Assembly: GCA_902799045.1 (NCBI GenBank) | Contig: CADBZH010000010.1 | Span: 219,225 to 283,224 of the forward strand | DNA: 64,000 bases | Source of the DNA: an uncultured Eubacteriales bacterium | GTDB lineage: Bacteria > Bacillota > Clostridia > Christensenellales > Aristaeellaceae | Direction of reading: 5' to 3' | Shown: piece by piece, positions 14,977 through 24,723 of the stretch | How positions within the stretch are numbered: the stretch's first letter is position 1 | How the letters are laid out: the number at the start of each line of letters is the position of its first letter | Program-made: the position numbers and the translations under genes | Notes under the pieces: model-generated | What the model saw: the letters and a program-made list of their open reading frames with translations, nothing else | Database searches by the model: none | What the model was told of the DNA's origin: nothing

Positions 14977-16125
14977 TCAATCCAGCTCCGCGTACATCGA
15001 GGCCATGAGCTTCGGGATGAAGCGATAGTGGTCCCCGGGCAGGTTCGTGGTCAGGTACACGCAAGTGAGGTTTTCCTTCGGGTCCACGCAGAACCAGTTG
15101 CCGAAGGCGCCGTCCCAGCCCCATTCGCCCACGGAGCCGTTGATGCCCGCGACCTCCGGGTGCGTCATCACCCGCACGCCCAGGCCGTAGCCGTAGCCGC
15201 GCTGGGTGTCCCAGCTGTGGGTGGCCTGCTGCCGGGGCGTCAGGTGGTCCGTGGCGATCAGGTCCACGGTCTTTCTGCCCAGGATGCGCTCGCCGTCCAG
15301 CGTGCCGCCGTGCAGCAGCATCTGGGCGAAGCGGGAATAGTCCGACACGGTGGAGAACAGCCCGCCGCCGCCGCTCTCGAAGGGGGGCTTTTCGGTGGGA
15401 TAGTCGCGCTCCGCCGGCTTCATGCCCTCGTGCAGCTGATAGAGCGTGGCGATCCGCGCCTGCTTCTGCGGGGGCACGAAGAAGCCGGTGTCCGCCATGC
15501 CCAGCGGGTCGAAGATATTCGCCTTCAGGTAGGCTCCCAGGCTCTGCCCGCTGAGCACCTCGATCACGCCGCCCAGCACGTCGATGGAGAAGCCGTACAT
15601 CCAGCGCTCGCCCGGCTCGAAGGCCAGCGGCAGCTCGCCCACCCGGTTGCAGTAGGTGCGGGTGTCCGGCATGACGCCGCCGTGCGCGGCCAGGTATTCG
15701 TCGCCCTTCTCGTTCTGGATGCGGGCGGCGGCGGTGTCGCTTCCGGCATAGGGCACGCCGCTGGTCATCGTGAACAGCTGGCGCATCGTCACCTCGCCCC
15801 TGGCGGGCACGATCTCATAGCCGCCGTCCGGCTTCTCCAGCGCGATGGTGGGATTCTTGAAGCCGGGCAGGTATTCGCTGACCGGGTCCCACATCTTGAA
15901 CAGGCCCTGTTCGTACAGCCGCATGATGCCGGCCACCGTGATCACCTTGGACATCGACGCGATGGGAAAGATGGTGTCCGCGTCCATCGGCGTTCCCTTC
16001 TCCCGGTTCGCATAGCCGAAGCAGCCCTCGAAGCAGGTCGCGTCGTTGCGGACCACCTTCGCGGCACAGCCCGCGATCTGGCCGGATTCCACAAAGCGGT
16101 TCAGCGTGTTCTTCAGCAATTCCAT
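14977..16125 (-). CDS. Serine hydrolase of the class C beta-lactamase family
   Basis: This is a cytoplasmic esterase/beta-lactamase-fold hydrolase of 382 residues. The nucleophile motif is SMSK (IASMSKVITVAGIMR), the second motif is YGFS (WMYGFSIDVLGG), and HSWDTQRGYGYGLG lies near the C-terminus. No signal peptide is visible, which argues against a true beta-lactamase and for an EstB-like esterase. AGGAGGCGGGCATCC precedes the ATG. It is second in the operon, 38 bases after the Nudix gene and 8 bases before the next start. Confidence 0.88.
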   Translation of the reverse strand: MELLKNTLNRFVESGQIAGCAAKVVRNDATCFEGCFGYANREKGTPMDADTIFPIASMSKVITVAGIMRLYEQGLFKMWDPVSEYLPGFKNPTIALEKPDGGYEIVPARGEVTMRQLFTMTSGVPYAGSDTAAARIQNEKGDEYLAAHGGVMPDTRTYCNRVGELPLAFEPGERWMYGFSIDVLGGVIEVLSGQSLGAYLKANIFDPLGMADTGFFVPPQKQARIATLYQLHEGMKPAERDYPTEKPPFESGGGGLFSTVSDYSRFAQMLLHGGTLDGERILGRKTVDLIATDHLTPRQQATHSWDTQRGYGYGLGVRVMTHPEVAGINGSVGEWGWDGAFGNWFCVDPKENLTCVYLTTNLPGDHYRFIPKLMASMYAELD

Positions 16126-16163
16126 GGATGCCCGCCTCCTTTATCAATCCTGTTGGGGCATAT

Positions 16164-16694
16164 CTAATCCCCGTCCATCCATTCCCCCGCCCGCCGCAGT
16201 ATGGGCAGCTCGCGGTTGGCGACGAGCCGGCCCAGCGGCGTGCAGGCGCGGCGCTCGTACTCCGCCACCGCCGCGTCAAAGCCCAGCTTCAGCGTGGAGA
16301 GGTGAAACTGCTCCCGCTCGTCCTCGGTCAGGCGCCTGTCCCCGAAGGAGAGCGCCCGGCAGAGGAAATAGTGGTTGATGTTGTGCCGGTGGATCAGGTT
16401 GTAGTAGTCGCTGACCACGCCGAGCCTGCCCAGGATCTCCACCTCCGCGCCCAGCTCCTCGCGCAGCTCCCGGCGGATCGCCGCGTCCGGGGCCTCGCCC
16501 GACTCCACGCCGCCCCCGGAGGTCTCGATCAGCGTCGCCGCGCCAAAGTCGTCGTCCCGCACGGCGCGAACGAAGTAATAGTTTCCGTTGCCGTCCACCA
16601 CGATGGCCCGCGCGATTTGTCGGTCGTGGTCGATCCCGGTCATCGGCCATTCGTTGTCCTGCAATTCGAGGGTGATCTCCGGCAATGCTTTCAT
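16164..16694 (-). CDS. Nudix hydrolase
   Basis: This is a 176-residue hydrolase of nucleoside diphosphate-linked compounds. The Nudix box is complete: GGGVESGEAPDAAIRRELREELG. The ATG at 16694 has GGAGGAAATGAGAGC upstream and is chosen over an in-frame codon at 16715, which overlaps that ribosome site. It opens a six-gene operon (Nudix, hydrolase, U32-like, MATE, SDR, aldo/keto reductase) read from a promoter that is embedded in an inverted repeat. The physiological substrate is unknown. Confidence 0.9.
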   Translation of the reverse strand: MKALPEITLELQDNEWPMTGIDHDRQIARAIVVDGNGNYYFVRAVRDDDFGAATLIETSGGGVESGEAPDAAIRRELREELGAEVEILGRLGVVSDYYNLIHRHNINHYFLCRALSFGDRRLTEDEREQFHLSTLKLGFDAAVAEYERRACTPLGRLVANRELPILRRAGEWMDGD

Positions 16695-16738
16695 GCTCTC
16701 ATTTCCTCCGCGCAAGTCATCTGTAACGGTTTTTGGGT

Positions 16739-16787
16739 ATTATAACACAACCGCTCCGCGTTTGTCACCGTCGCGAAGCGGTTGTGT
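16739..16787 (-). promoter_or_regulatory. Operon promoter within a 43-bp inverted repeat
   Basis: On the minus strand GTGACA (16763-16768) and TATAAT (16739-16744) are 18 bases apart. An inverted repeat with 16-base arms (ACACAACCGCTCCGCG against CGCGAAGCGGTTGTGT, 15 of 16 paired) covers 16745-16787 and spans the spacer and -35. It has no T-run, so an operator is more likely than a terminator. Confidence 0.55.
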
Positions 16788-16855
16788 GAAAAAGATTCCT
16801 GGAATCCGCGCGTTAAGAACGCCGCCCGGATTCGCGCCCAGATACGCCGTGATGT

Positions 16856-18250
16856 TCATGTCCGATCCCGCCTCCCGCTCGCCTGCAATGTCCCGCCGTC
16901 CTCCCTGGGCAGCTTCCGGAAGAAGCGCGCCGCGAAGAGGGCGAACACCGGCACGGAGAGCAGCAGGGACACCGGCTGGGCCTCCTGGATGCCCGCCAGG
17001 CCCCGCCATTGGGAGAGGATCAGCAGGGCGGGGATGAAGAACAGCCCGCTCCTCAGCGCCGACAGCAGGCTCGCGCCCATGCGCCGGCCCGTGCTCTGGT
17101 AGAGCATCTCCACCACCATGCACGGCGGCAGCACCATCGTCGCCAGCGCCTGCAGGCGAAGGGCGCGCGTGCCGATTTCGATGACCGCCGGGTCGTCCCG
17201 GAACAGCCCGATCAGGCTGCCGGAGAACGCGATCAGCCCCCCGCAGCTGACGAGTATGAACGCCTCGGAGGCCAGGCAGGCGAACCGGAAGCCCTGGCGC
17301 AGCCGGGAATACTTTCCCGCGCCGTAGTTGAACGCGGACACGGGCTGAAACCCCTGCCCAACGCCCAGCGCGACGGAAAACGCGAAGAATACGATCCGCG
17401 ACACGATGCTCATCGCCGCCACGGCCGCATCCCCGTACACCGCGCAGCGCGTGTTCAAAAGCACGGTGGTGACGCTGTTCAGCGCCTGCCGGAGCAGGCT
17501 GGGAAACCCGGTCGCCGCGATGTTGCCGACGATCCCCGGCGTGGCCCGGGCCGCGCGCTTCAGGCTGAGCTTCGTCTCGGTCCGCCCGGAGACGAACATC
17601 CCCACCAGGATGCCCCAGCTGACGATCTGGCTGAGGGCCGTGGAAAGCCCCGCGCCGGCGATGTCCATCTTCAGGCCGAACATCAGGATCGGGTCGCCGG
17701 CCATGTTCAGAAACGCGCCGGACATCAGCCCGATCATGCCCAGGAAGGCCTTGCCCTCATAGCGCAGCAGATTGTTCAGCGTCAGGCACGAGCACATGAA
17801 CGGCGCCGAGACCAGGATGTAGGAGATGTAGGACCGGGCGTAGGGCGCGATGGTCTCGGTGCTGCCCAGCCAGAACACGATGTCGTCCAGAAACACAAAG
17901 CCCAGCGCGCCAATGACCGCGCCGCAGAGGAACGACGCGAAGAAGCCCACGGAGGCGTGCAGGGAGGCGCTCTCCCGATCCTTCGCGCCCAGGGCGCGGG
18001 ACAGGATGCTGCCCGCGCCCTGGCCAAACAGGAAGCCGAACGCCTGGATGATCGACATGAAGCCGAACACGATCCCCACCGCGCCGCTGGCGCTGGTGCC
18101 GAGGCGTCCGACGAACGCCGTGTCCACCAGATTGTAGATGTTGGTGACCAGCATCGAGATCACGGCGGGGACGGAAAGCCCCAGAACCAGCCGCGGGATC
18201 GGCGTGAGGGTCATCTTCTCATAGTGCGTGATGCCGTATTTGCGCCGCAT
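16856..18250 (-). CDS. MATE family efflux transporter
   Basis: This is a second MATE exporter, 464 residues with about 12 helices. It opens with the cytoplasmic MRRKYGITHYEKMTLTPIPR and then LVLGLSVPAVISMLVTNIYN. GQGAGSILSRALGAKDRESA and GVGQGFQPVSAFNYGAGKY are typical loops of the two halves. The ATG at 18250 has TTGGAGTGAAT upstream; the longer open frame to 19201 runs through the arabinofuranosidase gene in another frame and is rejected. It is last in the GH31-GH4-HD-SH3-GH51 operon, 38 bases after the GH51 gene. A role in sugar metabolism is not evident. Confidence 0.9.
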   Translation of the reverse strand: MRRKYGITHYEKMTLTPIPRLVLGLSVPAVISMLVTNIYNLVDTAFVGRLGTSASGAVGIVFGFMSIIQAFGFLFGQGAGSILSRALGAKDRESASLHASVGFFASFLCGAVIGALGFVFLDDIVFWLGSTETIAPYARSYISYILVSAPFMCSCLTLNNLLRYEGKAFLGMIGLMSGAFLNMAGDPILMFGLKMDIAGAGLSTALSQIVSWGILVGMFVSGRTETKLSLKRAARATPGIVGNIAATGFPSLLRQALNSVTTVLLNTRCAVYGDAAVAAMSIVSRIVFFAFSVALGVGQGFQPVSAFNYGAGKYSRLRQGFRFACLASEAFILVSCGGLIAFSGSLIGLFRDDPAVIEIGTRALRLQALATMVLPPCMVVEMLYQSTGRRMGASLLSALRSGLFFIPALLILSQWRGLAGIQEAQPVSLLLSVPVFALFAARFFRKLPREDGGTLQASGRRDRT

Positions 18251-18288
18251 ATTCACTCCAACCTTCGCCTGCTGCGCTTTGCGCGCGA

Positions 18289-19824
<1,536 letters not shown>

Positions 19825-19853
19825 TTATTGCATCAAACCGGCTGCGGGGGCGG

Positions 19854-20330
19854 TCAATCCGCGCGGACCCAGCCCACCGCGCCCCGCAGGCTGACGAGGA
19901 GCCAGTTCCCCTCCTGCGCCAGGATGGGCAGGGTGGTGTCCCCGTTCAGCAGGGCGACCTTCGGCGCATGGGCGTCGTCCCAGGCGTATACAGGCGTCCG
20001 TCCCTCCGTCACATACCAGGCGGGGTCGACGGCGATGTAGTCCGCGTTCACCCAGCCCTCCGGGCTGTCCTCTTCGTCCGAGGTGAAGCAATGGGCCCAT
20101 CCGTCCTCCTGCCGGTCCACGATGACGCGGTCCCCGTACTCGAGCTTCATCACGGTCTTGGCGCCGGTATCGGGCTTTTTGCGCAGGGTCAGCTCCTCGC
20201 ACAGCACCACCGATATCAGGCCGATCTGGCCCTCGCCGTAGGGCCGGATGATCTCCGCGCGAACCGCCCCGATGCTTCCCAGCGCCAGAATCAGCGCCAG
20301 CACAACCGTCAACCAGGCAAACCTCTTCAT
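19854..20330 (-). CDS. Exported SH3-domain protein
   Basis: This is a secreted or envelope protein of about 158 residues. The signal peptide is MKRFAWLTVVLALILALGSI and so on to VRAE. Two SH3-like repeats follow: LTLRKKPDTGAKTVMKLEYGD...GWVNADYI and TPVYAWDD...LLNGDTTLPILAQEG...GWVRAD. Such domains often bind cell-wall peptides. The ATG at 20330 is 8 bases from AGGAGG, better placed than the in-frame ATG at 20336. It lies between the HD gene and the GH51 gene on the same strand, although its role there is unclear. Confidence 0.8.
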   Translation of the reverse strand: MKRFAWLTVVLALILALGSIGAVRAEIIRPYGEGQIGLISVVLCEELTLRKKPDTGAKTVMKLEYGDRVIVDRQEDGWAHCFTSDEEDSPEGWVNADYIAVDPAWYVTEGRTPVYAWDDAHAPKVALLNGDTTLPILAQEGNWLLVSLRGAVGWVRAD

Positions 20331-20401
20331 GTTCATATCCTCCTGTCTGTTCTCTGAAAATACCGTATCGATTGTATCCCATTCCCGGCCGGCGCCGCCC
20401 G

Positions 20402-20890
20402 TCACAGGCGGAATACGCCCCGGATCAGCCGCTTGCCCGCGTCGGTCCGGACGATCCTGTCCAGAAAGCGCTCGATGTTCTTTGCGTCGTATCCGTTCTC
20501 CGAGGCGTTGGCGATGTAGTCCGCCTCCAGCAGGATCTGATAGTCCGGGCCGTCGACGCCGGTGAAGGTGTGATGGTGCCCGACGAGGAACTTCACCCGC
20601 TCGAGCTGCCCCGCGGTCAGGCCCGCGTCCGCCAGGAACGCCTCCACCATCGGCGCGCCCTCCTCCTCCTGGCGCTTGCCGTTGGCGTTGCCGTACTTCT
20701 CGCGGCAGAGGGGGCAGGCGATGTCGTGGGTGATGGCCGCGACCTCCAGGATGAACTGCGTCTGCCCGTCCAGGCCCTCCAGCTTTCCGATCGTCCTGGC
20801 GTAGGTCCAGACCCGAATGAAATGGTCGATGTCGTGAATGTTGCCCTCGGAGAAAGCGATCATCTTCTCCATGATCTGTGCGATGGTCAT
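20402..20890 (-). CDS. HD-domain phosphohydrolase
   Basis: This is a cytoplasmic metal-dependent phosphohydrolase of 162 residues. The metal ligands are visible in order: HDIDHFIRV, ITHDIACPLC with the HD pair, VGHHHTF, and LLEADYIAN. The compact length matches small HD proteins that act on nucleotides or metabolites. It starts 21 bases after the GH4 stop and belongs to the same operon. The substrate cannot be inferred. Confidence 0.85.
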   Translation of the reverse strand: MTIAQIMEKMIAFSEGNIHDIDHFIRVWTYARTIGKLEGLDGQTQFILEVAAITHDIACPLCREKYGNANGKRQEEEGAPMVEAFLADAGLTAGQLERVKFLVGHHHTFTGVDGPDYQILLEADYIANASENGYDAKNIERFLDRIVRTDAGKRLIRGVFRL

Positions 20891-20911
20891 GTTCTCATCC
20901 TCCGTCGCGCG

Positions 20912-22390
20912 CTACTCGCGCTTGTGGCGCTCCTCGCGCTCGCGCCGCTCGGCGGAAACCTCCCCGGGGGTCTTGACCCGCTGGCGCACCGCGCCGCGAT
21001 AGCCCTCGTTGGTGGGAATGAGATTGCCCGCGGCAAACCGCGCCTTCGCGGCGGCGATGGCCTCGCCGTACTGGGGCAGCCACGCCTCCTGGGCGATCAG
21101 CATCTCGTCCACCATCTGCCACACCTGGGGTGGGTCGCACACCGCGCCGGTCAGCGGGTCCATCAGCGCCGCCTGCTTCAAAAGCGCCGCGTCGCCGGAC
21201 ACCGCCGCCTCCACGGCAAGCCGCTGCACCCACGCGGACTGGCTGCACACCGCCGCGCAGCCCAGGGGCAGCTCGCCCACCTTCGGAACGCTGACGCCAT
21301 TGCCGTCCACATAGCAGGGCACCTCCACCACGCACTCGTCCGGCAGGTTGGCGATCGCGCCATGGTTCATCACGTTGAAGTGGCCGCGGTAGGTGCGCCC
21401 CGTCTCCAGCGCCTCGATGATGTAGCTGCCGTGCTCGCTGCTGCGCTCGCTGCCGTCGTACCGCTTCGGCGGCTCGGCCATCAGCTTCGGGAACTCCGTC
21501 TCGAACCAGTCGCGGTTCTCGCGGGTCTCGCGCAGGTAGCCGCCGGTCTCGCCGTTGATCCAGCTGGACAGGTCGATCCACCTTTCGATCTCATCCGGCC
21601 GCTTGCGATACCAGGCCACGTACTCGGAAAGATGCCCGTTGGACTCGGTGGAATAGTAGCCGAAGCGGCGCAGCACGTCGATGCGCACCTTCTCGGTACG
21701 GCTGTACTCCGGGTGCCTCTCGAAGCCCTCCAGCAGCCTTCCGATCATCTCCTCGCCGTTGTGCTTGACGGACAGGTACCAGGTCTGGTGGTTCAGACCC
21801 GCGCAGGTCACGTCCAGCTCCTTCCGGTCCCTGACTCCCAGCACCTCCGCGATCTGCATCTCCCCGTGGATCTCGCCGTGGCACAGGCCCAGCGTGCGCA
21901 CCCCGCCGTACTTGATGCAGGCCCAGGTGAGCATGGCCATCGGGTTGGAATAGTTCAGAAGCAGCGCGTTCGGCTCGGCCACCTCGCGGATGTCCCTGCA
22001 GAAATCCAGCACGGCGGCGATGCCCCGCTGGCCGTACATGATGCCGCCGACGCACAGCGTGTCGCCCACGCACTGGTCCACGCCGTATTTCAGCGGGATG
22101 TCGATGTCCGTTTCAAAGGCCTCCAGCCCGCCGATGCGCACGCAATTCACGATGTAGCGCGCGCCCTTCAGCGCCTCCCGCCGGTCGGTGGTGGCAAATA
22201 TGCGGGTGGGGATGCCGTTCGCGTCCAGGTCCCGCTGGCAGAGCCGGGTCACCCGGTCCAGGTTGTCCGGGTTGATGTCGGTGAAAGCCACCTCGATGCT
22301 CCGCAGCTCCGGCACCGAGAGGATGTCGGTGAACAGGGTGCGCGCGAACGTCAGGCTGCCCGCGCCGATGATCGTCAGCTTGAATGCCAT
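20912..22390 (-). CDS. GH4 alpha-galactosidase/alpha-glucosidase family protein
   Basis: This is an NAD- and metal-dependent glycosidase of the GH4 family, 492 residues. The N-terminal Rossmann motif is IIGAGSLTFART, the metal Cys is in LGLCHGEIHG, and NYSNPMAMLTW and CAGLNHQTWYL are typical of the MelA/LplD branch. Redox-assisted cleavage with NAD and Mn is family knowledge. No signal peptide is present. It starts 25 bases after the GH31 stop. The MelA-like motifs favour alpha-galactosides, but LplD-type or glucuronidase activity is possible. Confidence 0.88.
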   Translation of the reverse strand: MAFKLTIIGAGSLTFARTLFTDILSVPELRSIEVAFTDINPDNLDRVTRLCQRDLDANGIPTRIFATTDRREALKGARYIVNCVRIGGLEAFETDIDIPLKYGVDQCVGDTLCVGGIMYGQRGIAAVLDFCRDIREVAEPNALLLNYSNPMAMLTWACIKYGGVRTLGLCHGEIHGEMQIAEVLGVRDRKELDVTCAGLNHQTWYLSVKHNGEEMIGRLLEGFERHPEYSRTEKVRIDVLRRFGYYSTESNGHLSEYVAWYRKRPDEIERWIDLSSWINGETGGYLRETRENRDWFETEFPKLMAEPPKRYDGSERSSEHGSYIIEALETGRTYRGHFNVMNHGAIANLPDECVVEVPCYVDGNGVSVPKVGELPLGCAAVCSQSAWVQRLAVEAAVSGDAALLKQAALMDPLTGAVCDPPQVWQMVDEMLIAQEAWLPQYGEAIAAAKARFAAGNLIPTNEGYRGAVRQRVKTPGEVSAERREREERHKRE

Positions 22391-22415
22391 GTCCCTCGCC
22401 TCCTTGGCGTCTCAA

Positions 22416-24380
22416 TCAAATGCGCTCGAACACCGGGATGCGCTCCAGCGGCGCGTCCGCCTCCACGGTCTCGCCGCCGGTGTACACCGCGCCGGTGTCC
22501 ACTTCCCGCCAGGCGCCCTCCGGCAGGTAGACCAGCTTTTTCCGGGCGCCGGCTTCAAGCACCGGGGCCACCAGGTATCTGTCGCCGAACATGTACTGGT
22601 CCTTCATGTCCGCGCAGGCGGGGTCCTCCGGGAAGGCGTAGAACATGGCCCGCATCACGGGCGTGCCCCGCTCGTGCGCCTGGCGCATCGCCTCGCGGAT
22701 GTAGTCGCGCAATTCCTCCCGCCGCTTCATGTACTTCACCAGGATCGGATAGGCCTCCTCGCCGTAGCTCCACACCTCATTGTCCGCGCCGGAGGGCAGC
22801 ACCGCCGTGCCGTCCCTGCGATAAACGTTCTCCACGGGCTTGCGGTCGCCGTGCAGGCGCATCACCGGGCAGTAGCAGCCCCACTCGAACCAGCGGATGA
22901 ACAGCTCGCGGAACTCCGGCTTCTCCGGCCAGCCGTCGTGGAAGCCGCCGATGTCGGTGGTCCACCAGGGAATGCCGGCGACGCCCATGCTCAGCCCCGC
23001 GCAGATCTGGCGGCGGAAGTCCTCCCAGCGGCTCATGATGTCGCCGGACCACACCAGCGCGCCGTAGCGCTGGCTGCCCGCCCAGGCGCAGCGCAGCAGG
23101 TTCACCGGGTTTTCCTGGCCGGCCTCCGCCATGCCCTCGTAGAAGCCCCGGGCGTACATCTGCGGATAAATGTTGCCCACCTGCTGGTTGCTGCCCAGGT
23201 AATAGCGATAGTTCTTGTATTCGTAGGTGCCGTACTCCGGCTCGGCCTCGTCCAGCCAGAAGATGCGGATGCCCGCGTCGTAGTAGTTCTTTTTGATCTT
23301 CTGCCACACGTACTTCCGCGCCCGGGGGTTCGTGGCGTCGTAGAACATGCTGTCCTCCACGAAGCGCATGCCGATCTGCTCGCCGTACTCCGCCCGCACC
23401 AGCAGCCCCTGCTGCTGCATCTCGGCGTAGTTCTCGCTGGTCAGGGCCACCTGCGGCCAGACGGACACCATCAGCTCGATGCCCATGGCCTTCAGTTCCT
23501 TCACCATGGCCGCCGGGTCCGGGAAGAACTCCGGGTCAAAGCGATAGTCGCCCATCCTCGGCCAGTGGAAGAAGTCGCAGACGATCACGTCGATCTTCAG
23601 CCCCCGCCGCACGTACTCCCGCGCCACCTGAAGCAGCTGCTCCTGGTTCCAGTAGCGCAGCTTGCACTGCCAGAAGCCCAGGCCGTACTCCGGCATCATC
23701 GGCGCGAAGCCCGTGGCGCGGGCATAGTTCAGGCTGATCCCCTCGGGGGTGTCCGCACAGGTGACCCAGTAGTCCAGCTGCCTGGTGCTCTCGGCGTGCC
23801 AGGTGGTGCGGTTTGCGCCGAAGGACACGCTGCCGATGGCGGGGTTGTGCCACAAAAAGCCGTAGCCCCGGCTGGACATCACGAAGGGCACGCTGGCCTG
23901 ACTGTTGCGATGGGCCAGCTCCAGCGTGCAGCCCTTCCAGTCCAGGATCTCCTCCTGGTACTGGCCCATGCCGTAGAGGCGCTCGCCCTCCTGGCCGTCG
24001 AAGGTGGCGGTCAGGGCGAAGTCGCCGCCCAGGTGCGGCTCGAACTTCCGCGATTTCAGCGCCAGGGCGTTGGCCGGGGCGGTCTCCCGCAGCAGCAGCT
24101 CGCCCCGCTGGTTGAAGAAGCTGATCCGGGCATAGCGGTGCCAGCCGTCCATGTCGATCCTCGCGGTCAGGCGGCCGTTGGTGATAGCGGCGCTGTCGCC
24201 GTCGATGGCGACGACGCTCTCCGTCCCTTCCGGCTCCAGCAGCGCCCAGCGCGCGTCCGTCACGTCGCCCTGCAGCGTGGCGCGCACCCGCAGGCTGTCC
24301 TCGCCCCAGGGGGTGATCACCAGGGTCTCGCCCCGGTTGCGCCAGATCAGCCCGCCTCCGGATTGCTCAAAGTAATTCAT
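22416..24380 (-). CDS. GH31 alpha-xylosidase-like glycosidase
   Basis: This is a cytoplasmic GH31 enzyme of 654 residues, YicI-like. The nucleophile Asp is in IFWLDEAEPEYG and the acid Asp is in WSGDIMSRWEDF. An N-terminal beta domain precedes the barrel (about 200-550), and beta domains close it. The ATG at 24380 is 8 bases after GAGGAG; the GTG three codons upstream overlaps that site and is rejected. It leads the six-gene glycosidase operon. The DEAEPE motif and the YWVTC substrate region fit alpha-xylosidases, which remove xylose from xyloglucan oligosaccharides. Confidence 0.88.
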   Translation of the reverse strand: MNYFEQSGGGLIWRNRGETLVITPWGEDSLRVRATLQGDVTDARWALLEPEGTESVVAIDGDSAAITNGRLTARIDMDGWHRYARISFFNQRGELLLRETAPANALALKSRKFEPHLGGDFALTATFDGQEGERLYGMGQYQEEILDWKGCTLELAHRNSQASVPFVMSSRGYGFLWHNPAIGSVSFGANRTTWHAESTRQLDYWVTCADTPEGISLNYARATGFAPMMPEYGLGFWQCKLRYWNQEQLLQVAREYVRRGLKIDVIVCDFFHWPRMGDYRFDPEFFPDPAAMVKELKAMGIELMVSVWPQVALTSENYAEMQQQGLLVRAEYGEQIGMRFVEDSMFYDATNPRARKYVWQKIKKNYYDAGIRIFWLDEAEPEYGTYEYKNYRYYLGSNQQVGNIYPQMYARGFYEGMAEAGQENPVNLLRCAWAGSQRYGALVWSGDIMSRWEDFRRQICAGLSMGVAGIPWWTTDIGGFHDGWPEKPEFRELFIRWFEWGCYCPVMRLHGDRKPVENVYRRDGTAVLPSGADNEVWSYGEEAYPILVKYMKRREELRDYIREAMRQAHERGTPVMRAMFYAFPEDPACADMKDQYMFGDRYLVAPVLEAGARKKLVYLPEGAWREVDTGAVYTGGETVEADAPLERIPVFERI

Positions 24381-24549
24381 GGCCTTCACTCCTCACGGTG
24401 GATTTCCGGTCCCCTGCCGTCGGTCGGATCGACCGCACGGCTCCGATCCCCTCTATCATAACACAAAAACGCCGGCCGCGAAACCCGTCCCGCGCCCCCG
24501 CGGCAAATTTTGGGGTTTCTCCTTCCATGCGGTTCGCCAACGGAACGCA

Positions 24550-24619
24550 CAGATCCTTCGCTGCGCCCGGGATGACAGCGAATCGAAGCCCTGTCATCCC
24601 GGGCGCAGCGAAGGATCTG
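24550..24619. repeat. Perfect 29-bp inverted repeat, with a REP-like fragment beside it
   Basis: Two 29-base arms (left begins CAGATCCTTCGCTGCGCCC) pair perfectly around a 12-base loop. A degraded REP-like module with CTCCCTCGCCGAGGGAGG follows at 24640-24690. Together they fill the gap between the GH31 promoter region and the metallophosphoesterase stop. Confidence 0.75.
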
Positions 24620-24723
24620 TAAAAGCGCGTGACTGGCCTCCCTCGCCGAGGGAGGTGGCAGCCCGAAGGGCCGTCGGAGGGAGTCGTCGAACCCTGCGGG
24701 TTCTCTCGGTCCCCGGGGGCCGC

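Noticed and set aside
14977-16125. Antibiotic-resistance beta-lactamase
   Set aside because: No signal peptide and a YxFS rather than YxN second motif; an esterase-type hydrolase is more likely.
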